A stretch of 28,267 nucleotides of DNA from Brachybacterium sp. UMB0905 (GTDB lineage: Bacteria > Actinomycetota > Actinomycetes > Actinomycetales > Dermabacteraceae). The position numbers were made by a program, and so were the translations under genes. The stretch covers positions 1-28,267 of the forward strand of contig NZ_PNHL01000021.1 of the NCBI RefSeq assembly GCF_002871795.1, given 5' to 3'. Each line of letters begins with the position of its first letter. The stretch's first letter is position 1. This document shows, in pieces, positions 17,088-25,487 of this stretch. The notes under the pieces were generated by a model that was given only the letters and a program-made list of their open reading frames with translations, was not told the DNA's origin and did not search any database.

Positions 17088-17133
17088 CTTGTGTCCTTCC
17101 AGTGTCCTCGGGCGGGGAGTTCCGGGCGTGAAT

Positions 17134-17150
17134 GTCCGGACGTTTCGGAC
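17134..17150. promoter_or_regulatory. Inverted repeat upstream of the reductase operon
   Basis: GTCCG and CGGAC form a 5-7-5 inverted repeat about 47 bp before the FeS-subunit start, between the putative -10 element and the gene. It is a possible operator. No FNR-type TTGAT-N4-ATCAA site is visible in this leader. Confidence 0.25.
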
Positions 17151-17173
17151 CACCGTCCCATCGTGAGGACGCT

Positions 17174-17179
17174 CATATA
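17174..17179 (-). promoter_or_regulatory. Candidate -10 element of the reductase operon
   Basis: The minus strand reads TATATG, the best -10-like hexamer between the chaperone stop and the FeS-subunit start. It would give a leader of about 80 nt. A matching -35 is not evident. Confidence 0.35.
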
Positions 17180-17180
17180 G

Positions 17181-17194
17181 GGGACTTCGGTCCC
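17181..17194. terminator. Short tetraloop hairpin after the chaperone gene
   Basis: GGGAC and GTCCC pair around TTCG (CGAA on the minus strand), 44 nt past the chaperone stop. It could end the chaperone transcript before the reductase promoter. The stem is short and there is no T-run. Confidence 0.3.
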
Positions 17195-17237
17195 GCCGCT
17201 TTCCGGGGCAACTGGTCAGGGTGCGAGCCGGGAGGTG

Positions 17238-17924
17238 TCAGTCGAAGTCGAACACCAGCCCCTGGTCGAACACGGTGCGGTCGAAGTCCCGCCCGGTCTC
17301 CACCGACAGGGTGCTGACCACGCAGCGGATCGCGGCGCGCAGGAAGGGCTTGCGGGCGGACTGCTCGACCTCTTCCGCCCAGGCCGGCCAGGTGGGCACG
17401 GCCTCGCTCTCGAGCAGTTCCTGCTCCTGGCGCCGCAGCGCGGAGGCGGCCGCGTGGTCGACGGCATCCCAGGCCGTGGCCTCCTGCTGGCACCGCTCGG
17501 CGAGCTGCCCGGCGAGGGTGCGCACCGCCTCGCGGCGCTGCTCCCGCTCAGGGGTGCGCTCGTGCGTCGGATCCAGGAACACGCGCTCATGCTCCTCGCG
17601 CAGCTCCTGCTCATCATGCGCGCGGGGGATGCGCGCCGAGCGCCGGGCGAGCGCCCCGAGGGTCAGCTCGCTGTCCAGGAAGCGTCCGCTGTCTGCTCCG
17701 AGCCAGGTGGTCGAGCCCTGCAGCCGCTCCGCGAAGGAGCCGTCCCGGACGGCGTCCACGAGCTCGGCATCGGGTGTGCGCAGCAGGTCGGTGATGAGTT
17801 CCCACAGCCCAGCGCGTTCGCGGCACACCGCGGCGATGCGGGAGGCGGTGTCCGCGTCCAGCTCGGGCTGCTGGGCGGCGCGGGGCGTCAGGGGCGGCTC
17901 GACGGGGCGTTCACGATCGGTCAT
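17238..17924 (-). CDS. TorD/DmsD-like molybdoenzyme maturation chaperone
   Basis: This 228-residue, largely helical protein contains LREEHERVFLDP (about residue 125 onward), close to the TorD-family pattern EYxRLFxxP, with the charged loop and following helices in the right place. Members of this family bind the Tat signal of a Mo apoenzyme and hold it until cofactor insertion. Position supports this, since the gene lies directly upstream of the ttrBCA-like operon on the same strand. ATG 17924 starts MTDRERPVEPP; the frame runs further upstream but reads as Arg/Cys-rich noise. No Shine-Dalgarno is clear, and a TACAGT hexamer lies 8 nt before the ATG. Similarity is by motif and length only, so the family call is moderately sure. 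Confidence 0.75.
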   Translation of the reverse strand: MTDRERPVEPPLTPRAAQQPELDADTASRIAAVCRERAGLWELITDLLRTPDAELVDAVRDGSFAERLQGSTTWLGADSGRFLDSELTLGALARRSARIPRAHDEQELREEHERVFLDPTHERTPEREQRREAVRTLAGQLAERCQQEATAWDAVDHAAASALRRQEQELLESEAVPTWPAWAEEVEQSARKPFLRAAIRCVVSTLSVETGRDFDRTVFDQGLVFDFD

Positions 17925-17932
17925 GCCTCGCC

Positions 17933-17938
17933 ACTGTA
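17933..17938 (-). promoter_or_regulatory. Candidate leaderless -10 element of the chaperone gene
   Basis: TACAGT on the minus strand fits TANNNT and ends 8 nt before ATG 17924. It lies in the 31-bp gap after the MATE gene, so the chaperone may have its own start as well as read-through from the MATE gene. Confidence 0.35.
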
Positions 17939-17955
17939 GGCGCGGGTGGGGCGCC

Positions 17956-19320
17956 TCAGCCCCCGAGCCGCATCCAGGCATCGGTCCGCACCCGCAGCCC
18001 GAGCCCCACCGCCCGCAGCACCATGAACAGGAAGTTGCAGGCCAGCCACAGCCATGCCACGCCCCACGGACCCGCCGGCGCCCACAGCGCGACCGCCACG
18101 GCACCGGGCAGGATCGCGACGGCGATGATGGCCTGCACCTTCGCGAGGTACGGGGCATCGCCCGCGCCCATCAGCACGCCGTCCAGCACGAACACGTATC
18201 CGGCGATCGGCTGGGTGATGACCAGCACCCACAGGGCGGCCCGCAGGTGCTCCTGCACCGCCGGATCAGGGGTGAACAGCTCCGGCATCACGTAGCTGGC
18301 GCCCAGCAGCAGCACGGAGACCACGGCGCCGCCGCCCACGCCCCAGGTCATGAGCCGACGGGTCACGGCGTGGACGGTGCGCGGGTCCGAGGCGCCGAGG
18401 TACCGCCCGGTGAGGGCCTGCCCGGCGATCGCCAGGGAATCCAGGGCGAGGGCCAGCATCGCGAAGACGGTGTTCGCGAGCTGATGCGCCGCCAGCTGCA
18501 CGTCCCCGAGCCGTGTGGCGACCACGGTGGCGATCACCACCACGGCCTTCAGCCCCACGGTGCGCACGAACATCGGCACCGCATCGCGGCCCACTGCCAC
18601 GAGGCTGCCGAGGTCCAGGCTCAGCGGGATCGAGCGGGCGCGGGCGCGGCGCACGATGACGGCCAGCAGCGTCAGGGCCATCGCCCACTGGCAGATCACG
18701 GTGCCGATCGCGGACCCGGCGATCCCGAGGTCCAGGCCGAAGATCAGCGCGGCGTTCAGCGGGATGTTCACCAGCGCCCCGCCGACGGCCACGACCAGCG
18801 GCAGCACCGCGTTCTGCATCCCGCGCACGAGCCCGGTGGCGGCCTGCACCGCGAGCATCGCCGGCAGGCCTGCGGCGGAGATCAGCAGGTAGGTGCGGGC
18901 TTCGGCGAGGACCGCGGGAGAGGGCCCGAAGGCAGCCAGCAGCGGTCCGCCGCCGACGAGCAGCCCCAGCGCTGTGACTGCCCCGATGAGCAGTGCGAGC
19001 CAGCAGGCGTCGATCCCGCGGGAGATCGCCTCGGTGGTGCGCCCGGCGCCGAAGGACCTCGCGACCGCGGCGGTGGTCGAGTAGGCGAGGAACACGGCGA
19101 GCCCCACCACCGTGGTCAGCACGGTGGAGGCGAGCCCCAGCCCGGCCAGCGACGTCGTGGACACCCGGGCGATGAACGCGGAGTCCACCAGGAGGAACAG
19201 CGGTTCGGCCACGAGCGCGCCGAGGCTCGGGATGGCCAGGCGCAGGATGTCCCGGTCCACGCGGCGCCGGGCGCTCTCGGGCCCGGGATCCGCGGGGGAG
19301 GAATCGGCAGAGGAGGTCAC
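17956..19320 (-). CDS. MATE-family multidrug/cation antiporter (DinF-like)
   Basis: The 454-residue membrane protein has the family length and about twelve hydrophobic helices in two similar halves. Typical elements are ILRLAIPSLGALVAEPLFLLVDSAFI near the N-terminus (read in two adjoining parts), GLVRGMQNAVLPL, VNIPLNAALIFGLDLGIAGSAIGTVI and QLAANTVF-like HQLANTVFAML in the second half. MATE proteins expel cationic drugs or metabolites in exchange for Na+ or H+. The start is GTG 19320, with AGGGGAG about 11 nt upstream and AAGGG nearer. It diverges from the RND exporter gene across a 215-bp gap. The chaperone gene follows 31 bp downstream on the same strand, but a functional link is not apparent. 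Confidence 0.9.
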   Translation of the reverse strand: MTSSADSSPADPGPESARRRVDRDILRLAIPSLGALVAEPLFLLVDSAFIARVSTTSLAGLGLASTVLTTVVGLAVFLAYSTTAAVARSFGAGRTTEAISRGIDACWLALLIGAVTALGLLVGGGPLLAAFGPSPAVLAEARTYLLISAAGLPAMLAVQAATGLVRGMQNAVLPLVVAVGGALVNIPLNAALIFGLDLGIAGSAIGTVICQWAMALTLLAVIVRRARARSIPLSLDLGSLVAVGRDAVPMFVRTVGLKAVVVIATVVATRLGDVQLAAHQLANTVFAMLALALDSLAIAGQALTGRYLGASDPRTVHAVTRRLMTWGVGGGAVVSVLLLGASYVMPELFTPDPAVQEHLRAALWVLVITQPIAGYVFVLDGVLMGAGDAPYLAKVQAIIAVAILPGAVAVALWAPAGPWGVAWLWLACNFLFMVLRAVGLGLRVRTDAWMRLGG

Positions 19321-19535
19321 GGGCCCTTATTCTCCCCTGTTTGTCCCCGGTTCGCCTATGGGCGTCACCCCGGCCCCACCCCAGCCTCCACCTCGGCCTC
19401 GACCATCGTCGGGTCCGGACGCTCAGGGCGCTGTGAGAAGGTTCCCGCGAGGCCTCTGGGTCTCCCGTCCATCCGGTCCCGGGCGCCTGCTGTGTCGTCG
19501 CCCCGGCGCCCCTTTGTCATCTCGCAGGAGCTCGC
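19321..19535. other. Divergent intergenic region between MATE and RND exporter genes
   Basis: This 215-bp gap must hold promoters for both exporters. I see the GTG-proximal ribosome sites (AGGGGAG on the minus strand, CAGGAG on the plus strand) but no convincing -35/-10 pair, operator palindrome or open frame that looks coding. Confidence 0.4.
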
Positions 19536-22500
19536 GTGAATCGCCTGGCCACACTCAGCCTGAACAACCGATCCTTCATCGCGCTGGTGTGCATCGCGGT
19601 GTCGATCATCGGCGCACTGGTCATGACCACGATGCGCCAGGAGCTGATCCCGTCGGTGCAGCTGCCGCAGATCCAGGTGATCACCACCTCTCCGGGCTCG
19701 TCCTCGGAGCAGGTGCGCGAGCGGATCTCCCGGCCGGTGGAGCAGGCGGTCAGCGGCCTGGAGAACGTGGAGGGGACCTCGTCGACCTCGCAGGCGGGGC
19801 TGTCGATGGTGACGGTCGAGCTCACCTACGGCACCGATGTGGCGCGCTCCTCGAACCAGGTCGATGCGGCGCTGACGCGCATCGAGGACCAGCTGCCGGA
19901 GGAGGCGGAGCCGACGGTCATGGCCGGCGGCACCTCCGATATCCCGGCCGTGGTCACGTCGATCTCCTCCGATCTGGAGCCGGCGCAGCTGGCCACGCGC
20001 CTCGAGGCATCCGTGGTGCGCGAGGTGGAGCGCGTGGACGGGGTGGCGCAGGTGATGGTGGTGGGCGCCCCCGAGGAGATCGTCCGCATCACGCCCGACG
20101 AGGACGCCCTGGCCGAGCATGGCCTGAGCGAGGACGACATCGCCACCGCCCTGGATGAGAACGGCCTGTCCCTGCCGGGCGGCACCGTGACCGACGATGA
20201 CCGCACCCTGGATGTGGTGCTCGGCCAGCGGATCGACAGCATCGAGAGCCTCGAGGGGCTCATGGTGATGCCGGCCGACGGCGGCGGCGAGCAGCCGGGC
20301 CAGGAGCAGCAGGGCCAGGAGGGCGAGGGCCAGCTGGGGGCCGACGGGCAGCCTGGCGCGGAGGCCCAGCCCGGCGCCGACGCCCAGCCCGGCGCCCCCG
20401 AACAGCCGGGCGAGCCTGAGCAGCCCGCCGAGCCTGAGCAGCCCGCCGAGCCCGTCGAGCTCTCCGAGATCGCGACCGTGGAGCGCACCACGCAGGACCC
20501 GACCTCGATCTCCCGCACCAACGGCCGCGAGTCCCTCGTCATGGTCGTGACCGCCACCGTGGACGGCAACGTCGTGGATGTGTCCGACGGGGTTGAGCAG
20601 GCCCTCGCCGACACCCTCCCGGGCGTGGGCGGTGGCGCCGAGTCCGATGTGGTCTTCGACCAGGCGCCCTTCATCCAGGAGTCCATCGTCGCGCTCGCCG
20701 AGGAGGGCCTGCTGGGTCTGCTCTTCGCCGTCGGCGTGATCCTGCTGTTCCTGCGGCGCGTGCGCCCCACCGTGGTCACCGCGATCTCGATCCCCACCTC
20801 GCTGCTCATCGCGTTCATCGGCATGTACGTCACCGGCTACACGCTGAACATGCTGACCCTGGCGGCGCTGACCATCTCGATCGGCCGTGTGGTGGATGAC
20901 TCCATCGTCGTGATCGAGAACATCATGCGCCACCTCGCGTACGGCAAGACCCGTCGGCGCGCGATCCTGGACGCGACCGGGGAGGTGGCCGGCGCGATCA
21001 CCGCCTCCACCCTCGCCACCGTCATCGTGTTCCTGCCCATCGCCGTGGTCTCCGGCATGGCGGGGGAGCTGTTCCGCCCCTTCGCCCTGACCGTCGGCAT
21101 CGCAATGCTGTCCTCCCTGCTGGTGGCGCTGACGATCGTGCCGGTGCTGGCCTACTGGTTCCTGAAGGTCCCCAAGGGCCATGAGGACCTGGACCCCGAT
21201 GACGCCGCGCAGGTCGCCCAAATCCGCCGGGAGTCGGAGGCGAAGGAGGAGCGGTCCTTCCTGCATCGCCTGTATGCGCCGACCCTGCGCGCCACCCTCG
21301 CCACGCGCACCCGACGCCTGCTGACCGTCGGCGCGTCGATCGCGATCCTGGTGGGCACCGTGTTCCTGCTGCCGCTGGTGAACATCTCCTTCCTGGGGGA
21401 TACGGGGCAGAACATCGCCGCGCTCTCCCAGACGCTCCCGGCCGGCACGAGCCTCGAGCAGTCCTCCGAGAAGGCCGCCGAGAGCGAGGAGGCGCTGCTG
21501 GAGATCGACGGGGTGCAGACCGTGCAGACCACCGTCGGCGGCGGCCAGTTCGGTTTCGGCGGGGGACCGGAGGAGGTCAGCTACTCGATCACCACGGATC
21601 CGGATGCGGATCAGCAGGCCCTGCAGGATGAGATGGTCGCCGCGGTCAGCGCGATCGAGGGCTCCGGGGAGGTGGAAGCGGCCGATGTCGCCTCGCCGAC
21701 GGGCTCCAGCTCGGTGGACATCCTCATCACCGGCCCCACCCCCGATGACCGCCAGGCCGCGAGCGACGCCCTGCTCGAGCAGCTGGATCCGCTGCCCGAG
21801 GGGGTGCGGGAGGTCTCCACCGATCTCGCAGCCGAGAAGCCGACCGCCCAGGTCACCGTGGATCGGGAGGCTGCTGCCGCGCGGGGTCTGACCGAGGATG
21901 CGGTGGTGGGGCTCGTGGCCCGCGCGATGTTCCCCGGCGCCGTGGGCAGCGTGACGCTGGATGACCAGGAGCTGTCGATCTACATCACGCGCACCGAGAG
22001 CATCGACACCCTCGAGCAGCTGCGGGAGCTTGACCTCATGCCGGGTCTGCCGCTGACGGATGTCGCCGAGGTCAGCGAGGAGATGTCCCGCCCGACGATC
22101 TCCACGCGCGACTCGCTCGAGACGGTGACCGTTTCGCTGATCCCCGCGGGGGAGGACGTCGGCATTGCGAGCGATGCGGCGCTCGCCGCGATCGATGAGG
22201 CGGAGCTGCCGGAGGGCGTGGAGGCCACGCTCGGCGGCACCGCCGCGGATATCAACGAGACCTTCGGCCAGCTGGGCATCGCCATGGTTGCCGCGGTGCT
22301 GCTGACGTATGTGCTGCTGGTGTGGATCTTCAAGTCGCTGATCCAGCCGCTCGTGCTGCTGGTCTCGATCCCGTTCGCGGCCACCGGCTCGCTGGGTCTG
22401 CTGGCGCTGACCGGAGTGCCGCTGGGCCTGCCGTCGATGATCGGCCTGCTGATGCTGGTGGGCATCGTGGTGACCAATGCGATCGTGCTGATCGACCTGG

Positions 22501-23024
22501 TGAACCAGTACCGACGCGCCGGCATGGCCCTGGATGAGGCGATCCACGTGGGGGCGGCGAAGCGTCTACGGCCGATCCTCATGACCGCGGCGGCGACGAT
22601 CTTCGCGCTGATCCCCATGGCGCTGGGCCTGACCGGCAACGCGGGCTTCATCGCCCAGCCCCTCGCAGTGGTGGTGATCGGCGGTCTGATCACCTCGACT
22701 CTGCTGACCCTGGTCATCGTGCCGGTGCTGTACCGGATCACCGAGGGCCCGGGGGAGCGGCGCCGCCTGCGGGAGGAGGCCCGGCAGGAGGAGCTGCGGG
22801 AGAAGCGCGAGGCGCGGGACCGTGAAGCACGTGAGGCGCGGGGCCGTGAGGCACGCGCGGAGCGCGAGCAGGAAGAGCGGCGCGAGGCGGAGCCCGGGGA
22901 CGGACCCGCGCGCGAGCCTGACCCGACCACGACCGCGACCACCGGCACGGGCCGTCGGCGTCGGTCCCTCAAGGATCGCGGCGGGATCGTGGGGATGCTG
23001 CGCGAGCGCCGACGTCGGCCCTGA
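19536..23024 (+). CDS. RND-family efflux transporter (SwrC/HAE1-like)
   Basis: This is a 1162-residue proton-driven exporter of the AcrB superfamily in its Gram-positive SwrC-like form. The start GTG 19536 has AGGAG 6 nt upstream. Features in order: TM1 about 13-31, porter domain with GLENVEGTSS (74-83), helices about 390-405 and 410-545 including the proton-relay pair D454/D455 in IGRVVDDSIVVIEN, a second TM1-like helix about 595-615, a second porter half, and helices about 910-1065 with GIVVTNAIVLID. An insert of about 60 residues rich in Gln, Pro, Gly and Glu (247-306) interrupts the first porter region, and a charged Arg/Glu helix forms the tail (1070-1118). Substrates of SwrC-type pumps include lipopeptides and detergents; here they are unknown. 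A histidine kinase gene follows 39 bp downstream. Confidence 0.92.
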   Translation: MNRLATLSLNNRSFIALVCIAVSIIGALVMTTMRQELIPSVQLPQIQVITTSPGSSSEQVRERISRPVEQAVSGLENVEGTSSTSQAGLSMVTVELTYGTDVARSSNQVDAALTRIEDQLPEEAEPTVMAGGTSDIPAVVTSISSDLEPAQLATRLEASVVREVERVDGVAQVMVVGAPEEIVRITPDEDALAEHGLSEDDIATALDENGLSLPGGTVTDDDRTLDVVLGQRIDSIESLEGLMVMPADGGGEQPGQEQQGQEGEGQLGADGQPGAEAQPGADAQPGAPEQPGEPEQPAEPEQPAEPVELSEIATVERTTQDPTSISRTNGRESLVMVVTATVDGNVVDVSDGVEQALADTLPGVGGGAESDVVFDQAPFIQESIVALAEEGLLGLLFAVGVILLFLRRVRPTVVTAISIPTSLLIAFIGMYVTGYTLNMLTLAALTISIGRVVDDSIVVIENIMRHLAYGKTRRRAILDATGEVAGAITASTLATVIVFLPIAVVSGMAGELFRPFALTVGIAMLSSLLVALTIVPVLAYWFLKVPKGHEDLDPDDAAQVAQIRRESEAKEERSFLHRLYAPTLRATLATRTRRLLTVGASIAILVGTVFLLPLVNISFLGDTGQNIAALSQTLPAGTSLEQSSEKAAESEEALLEIDGVQTVQTTVGGGQFGFGGGPEEVSYSITTDPDADQQALQDEMVAAVSAIEGSGEVEAADVASPTGSSSVDILITGPTPDDRQAASDALLEQLDPLPEGVREVSTDLAAEKPTAQVTVDREAAAARGLTEDAVVGLVARAMFPGAVGSVTLDDQELSIYITRTESIDTLEQLRELDLMPGLPLTDVAEVSEEMSRPTISTRDSLETVTVSLIPAGEDVGIASDAALAAIDEAELPEGVEATLGGTAADINETFGQLGIAMVAAVLLTYVLLVWIFKSLIQPLVLLVSIPFAATGSLGLLALTGVPLGLPSMIGLLMLVGIVVTNAIVLIDLVNQYRRAGMALDEAIHVGAAKRLRPILMTAAATIFALIPMALGLTGNAGFIAQPLAVVVIGGLITSTLLTLVIVPVLYRITEGPGERRRLREEARQEELREKREARDREAREARGREARAEREQEERREAEPGDGPAREPDPTTTATTGTGRRRRSLKDRGGIVGMLRERRRRP
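20274..20453 (+). repeat. Low-complexity, repeat-containing insert within the RND transporter
   Basis: The stretch encodes Gln/Pro/Gly/Glu-rich sequence. It contains an exact 18-bp tandem duplication (20412-20429 and 20430-20447, encoding EPEQPA) and a near-exact 18-bp pair (20364-20381 and 20382-20399, encoding AQPGAD/AQPGAP). Length is a multiple of three throughout, so the frame is kept. Repeat slippage could change its length between strains. Confidence 0.8.
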
Positions 23025-23051
23025 CCCCACGGTCATCCAAATGGTCTCGCC

Positions 23052-23057
23052 TACCAT
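23052..23057 (+). promoter_or_regulatory. Candidate leaderless -10 element of the histidine kinase gene
   Basis: TACCAT fits TANNNT and ends 6 nt before ATG 23064, which has no Shine-Dalgarno sequence. This suggests the kinase/regulator pair has its own promoter in the 39-bp gap after the RND gene. Confidence 0.4.
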
Positions 23058-23063
23058 CGGGCC

Positions 23064-24665
23064 ATGCCCACCCCTGCCCCGGCGCTGAGCGCGCGTGACC
23101 GGCCGAGCCTGCGTGAGCGGATCTGGCCGCGCTCCCGCACGGTCCGCACCCGGGTGCTCACGGTGATGCTCGCCTTCATGGCGGCGGGTCTGGCGATCAC
23201 CGGTCTGCTGACCTATGCCGCCCAGTTCCGGGCCCTGGACCATCGGGTGGAGGCCGAGCTGTGGCAGGAGTACAGCGAGCTGGAGCTCATTGCCGGTGAT
23301 CGCGGTCCCGATGGCGATTCTGGGCACGAGACCGTCGACTCTCTGCTGCTGGCCGCCACGGATTCCGCCGCCCCCTCGGACAATGAATCGGTGATCACCT
23401 TCGTCGACGGTGAGAAGCGCTACCAGCCACGCGTCCAGGACTTTGCGCTGCTGCCCGATGATTCCGCCGAATCGCTGCGGGTCAAGGATGCGATCCTCGC
23501 CGAGCATCGGCCCGGCCGCTCCCGGATCGTCGAGATGGAGGCGCATGGCCGGCAGCTGCAGATGCTCGTCGCCTCCGTGACGGTCGCCGGGGATGACTCC
23601 GAGGGCGTGTTCGTCGTCGCCTCCGACATCGGCACCCAGCGCCGTGACCTGTGGCAGAGCGTCGGCGTGTTCACCGGCCTGTCGCTGGCGACCCTGCTGG
23701 TCGCCGGCTGGGTGGGGTACGTCGTGATCGGCCGCCTGCTGCGCCCCCTGCAGGATCTGCGCGCCGCCACCGGGCAGATCACCGTCGCCGACCTCGAATA
23801 CCGCGTCCCCGTCCCCGGCGGCGGCGATGACATCTCGGCGCTGGCCCGCAACTTCAACCACATGCTGGGGCGGATCCAGGGCGGCGTCGCCGAGCAGCGG
23901 CGCTTCATGAGCGACGTCGGCCATGAGCTGCGCACGCCGCTGACCATCGTGCGCGGGACCCTCGAGATGACGGATGCCGATGACCCGTCGGACGTGCGCG
24001 AATCCCATGACATTGCGATGGAGGAGCTGGACCGGATGGGCCGCGTGGTAGGGGATCTCTCGGAGCTCGCCGCCTCCGCCCGCCCCGACTTCGTGCGCCG
24101 CGCTCCGCTCGACCTGGTCGCCTTCGCACGCTCCGCCTTCGCCCGCATCTCGCATATCGCCGAGCGCAACTGGGTGTTCGAGCGCGCCGCCGACGTCGTG
24201 GCCGATGCCGATGAGCAGCGCCTCACCCAGGCTGTCGTGCAGCTGGCCGCCAACGCCGTGCGCTACAGCGATGAGGGCTCCACCATCCGCTTCAGCGCGG
24301 ACCGGGTACTGGGTGCCGACGGCCCCGAGATCCACGTGACCGTGCAGGACGAGGGCGTGGGTATCGCCCCGGAGGATCAGCGCCGCATCTTCGAGCGTTT
24401 CGCCCGGGTAGATGACTCCCGCGGCAACGGCTCCGGGCTGGGCCTGCCGATCGTGCTCGCGATCGCCGAAGGGCACGGCGGCGTGGTACGGCTGCTCTCC
24501 GCCCCGGACAAGGGCTCCACGTTCACGATCGCGTTCCCGCAGCACGTGGACGGGGGACAAGGGGCCGACGGGGGTGCGTCGGGCGATACTGATCAGGCAC
24601 GGACGGCCGGTGGAATAGTGGCTGCTGACCTGCCGGCGAGGAGAAACGGAGAGGACGGGGCATGA
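23064..24665 (+). CDS. Sensor histidine kinase of a two-component system
   Basis: The 533-residue kinase has TM1 about 31-52, an extracytoplasmic sensor of about 145 residues rich in Asp and Glu, TM2 about 201-222, HAMP about 223-275, a HisKA domain with phospho-acceptor H287 in SDVGHELRTPL, and a HATPase domain with N396 (LAANAVRYS), DEGVGIAP (429-436), FERFAR and GSGLGLPIV. A tail of about 38 residues follows the ATPase domain. It autophosphorylates and passes phosphate to the regulator whose gene overlaps its stop codon by 4 bp (ATGA). The kinase gene precedes the regulator gene, the reverse of the commonest order. The stimulus is unknown; the acidic sensor could respond to cations or cationic peptides, as PhoQ does, but that is inference. 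Confidence 0.93.
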   Translation: MPTPAPALSARDRPSLRERIWPRSRTVRTRVLTVMLAFMAAGLAITGLLTYAAQFRALDHRVEAELWQEYSELELIAGDRGPDGDSGHETVDSLLLAATDSAAPSDNESVITFVDGEKRYQPRVQDFALLPDDSAESLRVKDAILAEHRPGRSRIVEMEAHGRQLQMLVASVTVAGDDSEGVFVVASDIGTQRRDLWQSVGVFTGLSLATLLVAGWVGYVVIGRLLRPLQDLRAATGQITVADLEYRVPVPGGGDDISALARNFNHMLGRIQGGVAEQRRFMSDVGHELRTPLTIVRGTLEMTDADDPSDVRESHDIAMEELDRMGRVVGDLSELAASARPDFVRRAPLDLVAFARSAFARISHIAERNWVFERAADVVADADEQRLTQAVVQLAANAVRYSDEGSTIRFSADRVLGADGPEIHVTVQDEGVGIAPEDQRRIFERFARVDDSRGNGSGLGLPIVLAIAEGHGGVVRLLSAPDKGSTFTIAFPQHVDGGQGADGGASGDTDQARTAGGIVAADLPARRNGEDGA

Positions 24666-25351
24666 GGATCCTGATCGCCGAGGACGAGGCGCGGATCGCG
24701 CGGTTCATGGAACGCGGCCTGAAGGCCAACGGCTATGCACCCACGATCGTCGAGGACGGCATCTCCGCCCTGGACCTCGCCTCGAGCGGTGACTTCGACC
24801 TGCTGATCCTGGATGTGGGTCTGCCGCGCATGGACGGCTTCCAGGTGCTGCGCGCCCTGCGTGGCATGGACGTGCAGATCCCGATCCTCATGGTCACCGC
24901 GCGCACCGGCGTTGAGGACACCGTGCAGGGCCTCGAGGGCGGTGCGAACGACTACATCGCCAAGCCCTTCCGCTTCGAGGAGCTGCTGGCCCGCGTGAAG
25001 CTGCGGGCCCGCGAAGCCACCGCCGGTGCCGGGACGGTCAGCGCCGACGTGCTCGAGCTGGGCGATCTCGCCCTGGACCTGCGCACCCGCGTGGCCCGCT
25101 GCGAGGTGGGCGGCCAGGAGCGGTCCGTCGAGCTGTCCTCGCGCGAATTCACCATGGCGCGCGTGTTCCTCGAGAACCCCAACCAGGTCCTCACCCGCGA
25201 CCTGCTGCTGTCCAAGGTGTGGGGCTACGACTACGACGGCGCCTCGAATGTGGTGGACGTGTACGTGGGGTACCTGCGCGGCAAGCTCGGGGCGAAGTGC
25301 CTGGTCACCGTGCGGGGCGCGGGGTACAAGATGGTGGACCCGGGGGCGTGA
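24662..25351 (+). CDS. OmpR/PhoB-family response regulator
   Basis: The 229-residue regulator has a receiver domain with E7/D8, phospho-acceptor D51, T79 and K101. A winged-helix DNA-binding domain follows (about 130-227) with SSREFTMARVFLENPNQVLTR and the C-terminal VRGAGYKMV typical of OmpR/PhoB proteins. Its ATG overlaps the kinase stop, so the two proteins are made together. Regulators of this family bind head-to-tail direct repeats spaced about 10-11 bp; such a pair lies at 25488-25509, upstream of the next gene. That gene and the RND transporter are the obvious candidate targets. Confidence 0.95.
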   Translation: MRILIAEDEARIARFMERGLKANGYAPTIVEDGISALDLASSGDFDLLILDVGLPRMDGFQVLRALRGMDVQIPILMVTARTGVEDTVQGLEGGANDYIAKPFRFEELLARVKLRAREATAGAGTVSADVLELGDLALDLRTRVARCEVGGQERSVELSSREFTMARVFLENPNQVLTRDLLLSKVWGYDYDGASNVVDVYVGYLRGKLGAKCLVTVRGAGYKMVDPGA

Positions 25352-25371
25352 GGGCGGGGCTGGATGCCGTG

Positions 25372-25462
25372 CGGCTGCCCGGCCCCGTCGGCCCCGCTGG
25401 TGTTGCCGCTGCCCGGCCCCGTCGGCTCCGCTGGTGTTGCGGCTGCCCGGCCCCGTCGGCTC
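25372..25462 (+). repeat. 34-bp tandem repeat, 2.7 copies
   Basis: Two full units (25372-25405 and 25406-25439) and a 23-bp partial third (25440-25462) share the core CTGCCCGGCCCCGTCGGC. Units differ at only one to three positions, so the array is recent or maintained. It begins 20 bp after the response-regulator stop and ends just before the palindrome at 25465. It does not encode an obvious protein and lacks the unique spacers of a CRISPR. Confidence 0.8.
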
Positions 25463-25464
25463 TT

Positions 25465-25484
25465 TCATGAGAGCTCTCTCATGA
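25465..25484. promoter_or_regulatory. Near-perfect 20-bp palindrome before the poly-aspartate gene
   Basis: TCATGAGAG and CTCTCATGA are perfect 9-bp inverted arms with a 2-nt centre. It lies 35 nt before the proposed start of the next gene and overlaps a -10-like CATGAT (25480-25485). This arrangement suits an operator for a dimeric repressor. It could alternatively be a short hairpin ending the regulator transcript. Confidence 0.55.
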
Positions 25485-25487
25485 TCC

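Noticed and set aside
17088..17237. FNR/Crp-type site controlling the anaerobic reductase
   Set aside because: I looked for TTGAT-N4-ATCAA or TGTGA-N6-TCACA in the leader and found none; only a 5-7-5 GTCCG/CGGAC repeat is present.
19365..22547. A 1060-codon minus-strand open frame opposite the RND gene
   Set aside because: It is His/Gly/Arg-rich, has no ribosome site or recognisable domain, and mirrors the codon pattern of the real plus-strand transporter gene.
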